Position numbers and translations under genes: made by a program
Assembly: GCA_003586115.2 (NCBI GenBank)
Contig: QVOM02000073.1
Span: forward strand, 48,497,650-48,561,649
DNA from: Salvator merianae
Lineage: Eukaryota; Chordata; Lepidosauria; Squamata; Teiidae
DNA length: 64,000 nucleotides
Direction: 5' to 3'
In this document: in pieces, positions 56,650 to 64,000 of the stretch
How positions within the stretch are numbered: the stretch's first letter is position 1
Layout of the letters: each line of letters starts with the position of its first letter
The notes under the pieces: generated by a model
The model's database searches: none
The model's input: only the letters and a program-made list of their open reading frames with translations
Told to the model about the DNA's origin: nothing

Positions 56650-58290
56650 AAACCCTAAAAAGAATATGTTTCACAAAAACTGAGGGATGTTTCTGCTTAA
56701 TGACTGAACTGAGACAGGCAAATCCTATCTCTACTCTGATTCACTGCTATCTGAACTTTGTGAATAGGAAATGCCTTTTATTTTTCCTTCCTGTGGACCC
56801 CAGTGTTTAGAGCTCTCTTATCTGGTGACCTTTGTTTCCCATCCCTTTCTTGCTTTCCTTGTCCAGTGAAGGGCACCCTAATCTACATTCCCCAACCTTG
56901 TATAATCCCATTATACTCTTTCCTTCACATCATTTGTACATGCTGCCATGTTCTGAGTGTGCATTACTACATTTCAGTTGCTGTATTGCATTTTTTCTTT
57001 GCACCAGCTGCCAAAAAGAGAGAGAGAGAGAGTCAAGAAATGCATTTTTTCCCCTCTATTATTGAAAAGTAATTTTCAAAAGTATCAACCAAAGGTTAAA
57101 ACATACTTGTGGAAATGTTTGGGGAAAAACCCTTAGGGTACTATCAGACATGGCATTTAATCAGTTTACAGTCCGTCCTCAGTTCCCACTGGCCTGACAT
57201 GATTTTGCCATTCCGTAGTTTTTCAGAACTAAATTGCCAAAATCAGGACTACATTGCATTCGGATTAAGTGAGTTCTCAGACCATGTCAGATCGTTAGCC
57301 CATTTTACTTTGCAAAGTGGGAAGTAGACTGTTTTGGAAGGAAACCGTACTTTTGGGGGGGTGCAAAGGGGAGGGTTCCCCATTTCTTCCCATCCAACTA
57401 CAGACTTTATTGTGAGCATTGTACTCAGGAGGGTGAGAATATCACAATTGAGGTGGGAAGAGAGAATAGCACCTGGCATATATTGCCTGGTTTCTGCCGT
57501 GTTGTCCTCTTTTGTGCCTTCAAACTGTTTTTGTTTTTTGTTTTTTAACAAAGGAGAAGATGCAGTGGAAGCTACCCTTCATTTACTTTGGGCAACACCC
57601 TATTCTGTAGTTGGCTGGGCACCACAGTCCACTCTCAAAATGCATGCCTCCTCCTCCTCTCAGTTCAATCCCTGCAAGGACAATGTATCTCCATTTCCTG
57701 TTCTCTTCCATCACTGCAAGAAGGAGGACACAATGTCTGCTCCATTTTCCTTTGGCAGTGTACAAGGGAAACAATGTTTCCTTTCATTAAAAGCGGACTT
57801 TTACCAACACTGTGCTTCAGCGGCTCTAGGGCAAACAGCACAGTACAGTTTTCTTCAAGAATGCCAGGAGGTAGGGGTGCATGCTGGTTGGTGTATGCCT
57901 CAGCTGTGCCTGTTTGGGCGTGCAATCCTCTTATCCCAACAATGACCTACATCACTATTAATTTTGCTATCTACACCACACAACTACATAGTGGAACACA
58001 TGGTGCTGTGGATGTCTCAGGGGAGCTGAGGCAGAATCCATTTGCTGACCACTAACTTCATTATCATGATAATGGATCTCCCACATACACTGGCAGTTCT
58101 TTGCTCTGATCTCTCCCCGCTTGTGCACTACTTTGAAATTGCACAATTATGCAAAACTGCAATTGCAAAGGAGAAGAAATTAAGATCTGCCCTTCAAGAA
58201 GCTTTACTGTGTGGTAGATGTGAATTGAAGTTCTGCCTGGGTGGATGCAAGCTGGAGGGGGAGAAGGAGTAAATGGCAAATAATCAGGGA
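56650..58290. other. Non-coding, possible small inverted-end element near 57137-57296
   Basis: ATCAGACATGG at 57137 and its near-complement CCATGTCAGAT at about 57284 could bound a 160-bp element. The 203-codon plus frame at 57334-57945 overlaps two other long frames and has no motif. Confidence 0.35.
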
Positions 58291-58299
58291 ATCCATATT

Positions 58300-58560
58300 C
58301 TGATTTGGCAGCAGTGAAATACGGAGGGTGAGGTTTGACTTTCCCTCCCCTGTGAAATCAAGATGTGAATGTTGGGACTGCATCCAATCACTGACTGCAC
58401 AGGGAGGGGAATTTGGTGAGGGGCAGAGAGAGAAAGCACAGAAAAAATTAGGAGTGAGAAGTTTGAATTTAGTCCATGTTAAAGTACAAATGTGGGAATA
58501 ACCGGAACACATACTGAATTCTTCTTCTCCCCCAGTATGGATTAAATGTATGATGTCTGA
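58300..58560. repeat. Inverted-repeat element related to 48220-48570
   Basis: TTCCCTCCCCTGTG (58341-58354) and CACAGGGAGGGGAA (58398-58411) are perfect 14-bp complements with a 43-base loop. Surrounding blocks match 48284-48370 in order. Confidence 0.4.
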
Positions 58561-58569
58561 CTGTGCTCT

Positions 58570-59350
58570 TAGAGCATACTTGAAACTCTGTGCTAAAAAA
58601 AATGTCTATTTTTCACACTGATAAGGAACTCTGCTATGCATCAGTTTTTATATCTTTTTGCTTTATGTGTTTAATATGTTTCTTCTCCTCCTCCTCTGTT
58701 TAATGTGCGTTTATAATCTCTCTGCAGCCTTCGGTTACCAAGATATGGGAAAGTTGTCATTTTTAAAAAGTGCTCACAGTATACCACTCCTGTTAAAACA
58801 CGTTAAAGATGCTGCATTCTCTCTTCTAAATTATGAACAGGAAATGCACAGTTAAGGTTTTCAACTGTCATCTTCCCACATATTAATCAAATTTCTAGCG
58901 TTTCTTTGCTAAAAATCTCCAGTAAGCACTTTGATTTCTCAGTTTAGGATGATTTGACTTTGTTTAGATTACAAGTAATTGCAAATCACCTTGACTTTTA
59001 TTTTAAAAGAAAAATAAATCATACAGCAATAATATGTAATCAGTATGCCTTCTCTGCTTATTAAAAGTACATTTTCATGGCTTTTAAATTAGCAGATATG
59101 TTTTTTATTTTTCATATTGCTACTGTTTTCTATCTCCCCCACATTTCTCTGCACATAAAGGAAAAATATATTGACTGAAATCCCATTTTATCAATGTTAC
59201 TCTGAAAATATTATGTGAACGCATTCTGGTGACAGTAGGAACTGCACTGGCAAAATTTAAATGTTGCATTGTCACTTTGGAAAGAAAATACTAATAAAGC
59301 AAGTCTTTCTCTAATCCCTGTTAGGCAAATGAGACAAATGAGACAAATAA
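58570..59350. other. Repeat-free AT-rich block, candidate conserved non-coding element
   Basis: No transposon signature. Many homeodomain-type TAAT/ATTA cores (CATATTAATCAAATTTC, TTAAATTAGCAG, GATTACAAGTAATTGC). A possible splice acceptor CTCTCTGCAG at about 58727 precedes an open stretch ending in TAA at 58855, but its peptide is unrecognised. Composition-based inference only. Confidence 0.2.
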
Positions 59351-59354
59351 GACA

Positions 59355-60770
59355 TTTTTTTATCATAGAATTTTTAGTTGATGAAGTCAATGAAGCAGTT
59401 TATCATTGGGCAATATGGTCCCATAATTTCTAATACTGATGGGGATCAGGTTTGCCCAAACCATCCCATCCTGACACAAGAAAATTGATTTCTTACTAAA
59501 ACCTTTTTCTCTCCTCGCTGCGTCTATCCAAGATTGCCACTGCTTCTTCCATTCATTAGAAGCTGTAGTGGTCTCATACTGTGGGACTATGTACCATCTG
59601 TACCTCCTGGGATCTTCGAGATCATGGGTGATTTTGGCCAGATAACTGCAGGAAGCCTCACTGTCCTTACACAGAATGGCCAGGACTCAAAAAGAAAGGC
59701 AGCAGTGATGATGTCACAGTGGAGCCATCTTGGCTGCTGCTGGCAGTTTCTGAGGGTGTGGTGCAACAGGAATTTCAAGCCTTGATTTTGGCTGTATAAA
59801 GCAGGTTGGAGGGGAGGGTGAATCAGATTACTTACAACCACTCTTTCTGTTAAGAGGACTGAACAATAACCTTCCGAAAAGAGAAATGCCTATGTAAGCT
59901 GTGCTTGTATGATATTCTTTAGAGAGTTGAGGTACGCTGTGTAGAATGCTATTGTACTCTATAACTGGATGAGTTTGTGTCCAATTCTGGCACAGCTGAG
60001 ACAGTGCTAAGGCTAGCTGAAGGAGTGCTGCTGGCTTCCCCACAGCTTCTTAATTAGGTGCTGTGTCTCCTTGTTGCTGTAACAGTTGGTCAGACATTTG
60101 GCAGCATGCGAGTGACGAGGGCACAGGAGAAACAGCATCATATCCTGTTTGTCTAGTATAGCCCTTTGGACGCTGATGCAGATGGACTCAGAAGGAGTGG
60201 CAAGAAGGTGGGTGCGTTCAGGAAGAGAGCATCTGAGAGAGCATTTAGCCCAAGGGAATCCCAAAAGATTGAGTCGGCACTATTGATTGGCTGTTCTCAT
60301 GGAATTGTTGCTTAGCAGGTATTCTGGGAATATCTTCCTCCAAGCTGACTCTCCCAGTTGTCTTGCTAGGCAGGTGTGGGTGGCATCATTTTTTCCCCTC
60401 ATCACTGAGAACCAGATGCTCTGACTGTAGGCTGAGGAAGTTTAGTTCAGTACTAGAAAGGTACAGTTGAACTGTTTTCTAGAGACAAATCAAAACCTTT
60501 TTTTTTTAATTCTCCAAAGCTTTTTACAGCTCATAGTGGTCCCATTCTTATTTTATTTTTTTTCTTTGATTTTATAATCAAAGTAGAGGCTTTTCTCAAT
60601 GCATTTAGGATATTGTTTAGCGAAGAAAAGCAGTACACGATCAGAATGCCAGTGCAGTAGCAAATAAATTTGTTCAGCCCAGTGAAATATAGTTCTGAGA
60701 AAGTGTGTTTAGAGTTGCATTGTGACTATTTATAAAGGTCTATATTACTACCCACGGACACGAATACCTT
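59355..60770. other. Non-coding gap
   Basis: No element recognised; overlapping frames of 71-84 codons. Confidence 0.45.
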
Positions 60771-60774
60771 TTTA

Positions 60775-61040
60775 CAGTACTTGTGGCAATCCCGATATAT
60801 TCCCAGGATAGGGCAATGAAAGGCACAATATAAGCATGACGGAAAATCCAGCTCTGATGCTGGATTTTCCATCATGCTAGATTGATTGTTTACCTTGTCT
60901 GTTGTTTCCTTGCGGAATCATTGCTCTTGCAAAAGTACCCATATGAAGGAAACATGTGAAAACAGCAAAGAGAAGTGAGTGGGTGCTTCCTACATATGGG
61001 TACTTTTGCAAGATTGTGGAATGCAAGCAAACAGCATCAC
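60775..61040. mobile_element. Compound fold-back repeat, copy 2 (opposite orientation to 29373)
   Basis: The small stem is at 60834-60852/60859-60877 (arms of 19 bp, one mismatch, 6-base loop). The large inverted repeat has about 50-bp arms at 60899-60952 and 60983-61034, with a perfect 20-bp core CTTGCAAAAGTACCCATATG (60926-60945) and its complement (60993-61012). The order small stem then large stem is the reverse of 29373-29640, and the minus strand of the left part contains ATTGCCACAAG and CTATCCTGGGAATATAT, matching that locus. No coding capacity. Confidence 0.6.
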
Positions 61041-61114
61041 TGCAGCATTCAGGTCTAGAAGAACACTGTAACTCAACTGCTGTAGTACTTCCCTTGTGTT
61101 AATTGGTTTCTTCT

Positions 61115-62615
61115 GGTCGAGAGTTCACTTAGATTTTCAAAAAGCTTTTGATAAAGTCCCTTGTCAAAGGCTTCTCCGTGATCTTAATCATGGAATAAAA
61201 GGAAAAGTCCTGTTATACCTAAGGAACTGGTTAAGGACCAGATAACAGAGAGTAGGAGTAAGTGGATGGAGAGTTGCTAACTACTGGGGTCCTTTGAGGT
61301 TCTGTCCTGAAACCAGTGCTTTTGAACATATTTATAAATGGTCTAGAGTCAGGTGTAACAAGTGGAATGTGAACAATTAATGCACACTGGAGCTAAAAAT
61401 CCTAACTCTTCTTATACAGTAATGAGATCAGAACTAACTGTGGTCCTTTCTGCACTTACCTCCTATAGATCTGGTTCAGTAGGTCTGGATTAGCCTGGCC
61501 CACTGATCCAGAACCAGGAAGATGTGGTCCAGGTCAGTGTCATCTGCACTGACTATGCTGATCCAAATCAGTCCATGGTGTGACTGCAAAGCTTCCATGC
61601 CTCCAAACCCCTCAACTCCTGTGTTCTGGATCAGGTCCCCTGGTCCACTGTTAGTCCTGATTAATCATTGCTATCAGTGATCCAGATTAAGAGCCACCTT
61701 AATCCGGATCACACTGTCTCATGCAGACAGAGCAGACCCAGCAGGGGGCATGGCCTTGTAGATCTGCACTAACTTGCAGATCCACAAGGCCTAAAAGTGT
61801 ACTAAACAGACTCTTAATCCAGATTAAGGTCCGTGCAAAAAGGCCTTCCAAATGATCAGGAAAGAGATCTTGGAGCAACAGTAGACAGTTTGATTAAAGT
61901 GTCAATGCAATGTGCATCCACTATAAAAAATGCTGAAAAAATGCTAGTTATTATAAAATATGGTATTGAAAACAGAGATACTAGTATTATAATGCCCTTA
62001 TAGAAATCTGTGCGGTGACCACACCTGTTAACACTGTGTGGCTGTTGCATCTCAAACAGGATGTACAGTAACGGAGTTAGAGAAGATATGAAGGAGGGCA
62101 AGTGAGATAATTAAGGGGGTTGAGGAACTTCCCTACCAGGAAAGGTTGCAACCTCTGAGGTGTTTTAGTCTGGAAAGGAGATGAGTGATAGGGGACATTA
62201 TAGTTGTATATAAAATGATGTGTGGTGTGGACAAAGTGGATAGGGCCTTTTCCAAAAGAATAAAACCACGGGTCATCCTAGACAGATCAGGACAGACAAA
62301 GGGAATTTTTTTTGTATAATGCATAGTTAAACTTTGGAATTCACACCCATGAGAGGGGTGGCATTGGCTATGACCTTGGATAGTTTCAAAAAAGATTTGG
62401 CCTAATTCATGGAAGTCAGAGCTATCAGTGGCTATTAGCTCTGATGGCAGTAGATGTTTTGCCTGCTAAGGTCAGCTGCTGAGAACAGAGCAACCTGTGT
62501 GCTCATGTCCTGCTGATGGATTTCCTTGTGCAGCTTGTTGGTCACTGTGAAAACAGAATCCTAGACTAGATGGGCCATGGGACTGATCCAGATTGTATGT
62601 CCTTATATCCTTAGA
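61115..62615 (+). mobile_element. CR1 LINE, RT core to 3' end, split by a DNA transposon
   Basis: LDFQKAFDKVPCQRLL (near 61130) is the RT motif upstream of the catalytic box. Decayed RT continues to about 61441, is interrupted by the transposon at 61442-61845 and resumes as AGGAAAGAGATCTTGGAGCA. EIIKGVEELPYQERLQPL-like coding sequence follows, then a 3' UTR ending GACTAGATGGGCCATGGGAC, TGATCCAG and TTATATCCTTA. Full of stops. It is the longest CR1 copy in the window. Confidence 0.85.
61442..61845. mobile_element. 404-bp hairpin-rich DNA transposon inside CR1
   Basis: Left end GGTCCTTTCTGCAC; right end on the minus strand GGCCTTTTTGCAC. These ends resemble GGCCCTTTCTGCAC of the MITE at 26745. 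Inside, GTGATCCAGATTAAG pairs with CTTAATCCGGATCAC (about 61677-61712) and CTTGTAGATCTGCA with TGCAGATCCACAAG (about 61754-61787). The CR1 reading is lost at its left edge and regained at its right edge. The 3-bp flanks (TGT and TTC) do not match. Confidence 0.6.
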
Positions 62616-62619
62616 CTGT

Positions 62620-64000
62620 CCCTTTGTAACAATTTGCTAAACTAGAAATGCCATAGATGAGCACCAAAATCTGATATTCAAAGCTGGATAGGTTGCATAT
62701 TACAACACATAAACTCCAGAAACATCTGTAATAGAAAATACATTTATGAAATGTTCTTTTCAGGTTGTTTAAGTGGGGTTGATTTAGCATAAGGAATGCG
62801 TGAGTGTAGGAATGAAGGCTCTGTTTGTTCTGATTGGTATCATTCACAAAACAAGAGACTTCCCTCTGAAGCAGGAAGCTTTCTTTTACTGGTTGAGGTT
62901 TCATAAATAATTCCAAAACCAGGAAATCAGGATTCTGAAATGGATAGAGAGTCTATACCTTTGAGGTGCTCCATGAGCTGCAGCTATCCTAAATATCTGC
63001 AGAAAGTTTATAGGATAAGAAGAAATCCCTTATTCGTATAGTCTGACCCTGTCAACAGATTTGTATTTATGAAAACAAAACTGGGCTATATAACAACTTA
63101 GGTACAAGATGGCTATCAAATAATGAGCCTCAATGACAATATGTGCTGATAGATAATGGAGAAACCTTGTTTTGTTTCCTCTTAGCTAATATGTTCTGGA
63201 AGATTACTTGCATGACAAACATCTCTGATTTAATTTCATTATCGGGCATGAAAAACAACATCTTGTCTCCTAACTGTGGGCTCATGCCTTGCAAAGCATA
63301 TTACATATGACATAGAAAGCAAAGGTCTGCTCTGACTTGTTTCACACAGAGGTTAGAACTGTTATGGCCATACCCGTTCAACTGTTGCTGGGATAAATGA
63401 ATCTGTCACTTTTACACTTTCTCATGTCCCATAGCACAAAACGTTCACCCCACCCCATAGATCACAAATTGGGAAGAAAGCTAAGTGTAGACTTCCAACT
63501 AAGAATATTCCTAGTGTGGGGGGACGTGCAGGAGGGTGTGTGTGTGCGTGAAAGTCAGAGGGAAAAGAAAGAGCATTCAGTTCTGTGAGCACCCAGCTGC
63601 ATTTTGAAGTGGTACAACTGAGATAGATATTTGTCACCTCATCAAGGGCTGGGCCTGGGTGATATGAATATTCAGGCATCCTTTTGGTTTCTGAGAACAG
63701 AACATTTTGTGGAATCTGGCCTATGCCTACAATCAGATGGCGTTTTCTAGAGATCAGTGGTACCACCAAACTTTGGTACTGGAACCTTTCTGCTTCAAGA
63801 GTCCAATTCATTCACATTCAGTTATGCTTCTTCCAGATAGTCAGTCACATGTAGCCATTGTAAAGTATATCCAAATTACAGACACTTTGTTTTTTTGGAA
63901 ATTCCCCAAGACTTTTGAGTAGTACAGTAAATAACTCTCGAAGTCTTCTTTTTTCCTGTTTTTATTGTTATCTGGCTGGGTTTTTCCACTACTCAGACGT
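62620..64000. other. Non-coding, nothing recognised to the window end
   Basis: No transposon ends found. The 129-codon minus frame at 63422-63811 and 101-codon minus frame at 62611-62916 carry no family signature. A short (GT)n-like stretch lies near 63537. Confidence 0.45.

Noticed and set aside
57334..57945. 203-codon plus frame
   Set aside because: No domain, low-complexity or splice signature, and long frames overlap it in two other readings. It looks like a locally stop-poor stretch.
58725..58855. Possible terminal exon after CTCTCTGCAG (+)
   Set aside because: The acceptor is fair, but the 42-residue peptide is unremarkable and there is no partner exon; kept only as a note in the AT-rich block.
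1..64000. CRISPR array, prokaryotic operon, provirus or biosynthetic cluster
   Set aside because: No regularly spaced repeats, no gene clusters, no gag/pol/env or LTR pairs. The content is vertebrate transposons.

Overview
The window looks like ordinary non-coding DNA from a squamate reptile (lizard or snake). It is AT-rich vertebrate sequence with no operons, Shine-Dalgarno sites or dense coding. The assignment rests on the mix of transposable elements, not on a gene: CR1, L2, L1 and RTE/BovB LINE pieces, several tRNA-headed SINEs including one whose 3' half resembles the Sauria SINE, a MIR/CORE-type SINE, a Tigger-like mariner element and many hAT-like or fold-back non-autonomous DNA transposons. 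I found no complete protein-coding gene. Nearly all open frames are chance frames or decayed reverse transcriptase. Two frames are recorded as weak coding candidates: a possible last exon at 39805-39956 (+) and an unrecognised 136-residue frame at 16011-16421 (-).

Region by region. 0-10 kb: a hAT-like MITE (885-1488), a CAA-tailed SINE (3011-3212), an antisense CR1 piece with decayed RT (6785-7660) and a Tigger-like element bounded by TA (9140-9522). 10-20 kb: a sense L2 3' end (9930-10750), a MIR-like SINE (13670-13835), two more hAT-like MITEs (14246-14531 and 17169-17491, the latter with an 8-bp target duplication) and a SINE 3' part (19470-19668). 20-30 kb: a SINE, an L1 3' piece, an L2-like copy split by a 180-bp palindromic MITE (26745-26924), another SINE, a BovB fragment that keeps YADD (28041-28650) and a compound fold-back repeat (29373-29640). 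30-40 kb: a possible conserved non-coding block (30420-30830), L1 with FADD (32020-33700) next to an L2 copy that a SINE has split (33735-34600), more antisense L2 pieces and the candidate exon. 40-50 kb: sparse, with L2, CR1 and hAT remnants, a (GCA)10 tract and a long CTTT/TC microsatellite. 50-64 kb: several inverted-repeat elements, a CR1 copy with a CpG-rich hAT inside it flanked by identical 8-bp duplications (55997-56231), a second compound fold-back (60775-61040) and a CR1 copy broken by a 404-bp DNA transposon (61442-61845).

No genes act together here. What can be read is a history of nested insertions. The most unusual items are the two inversely oriented compound fold-back loci at 29.4 kb and 60.8 kb, the dispersed family whose right part carries a TGATCACAG-type motif, and the CpG-rich hAT with an internal 22-bp tandem array. 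No immune-type, CRISPR-like or biosynthetic system is visible.
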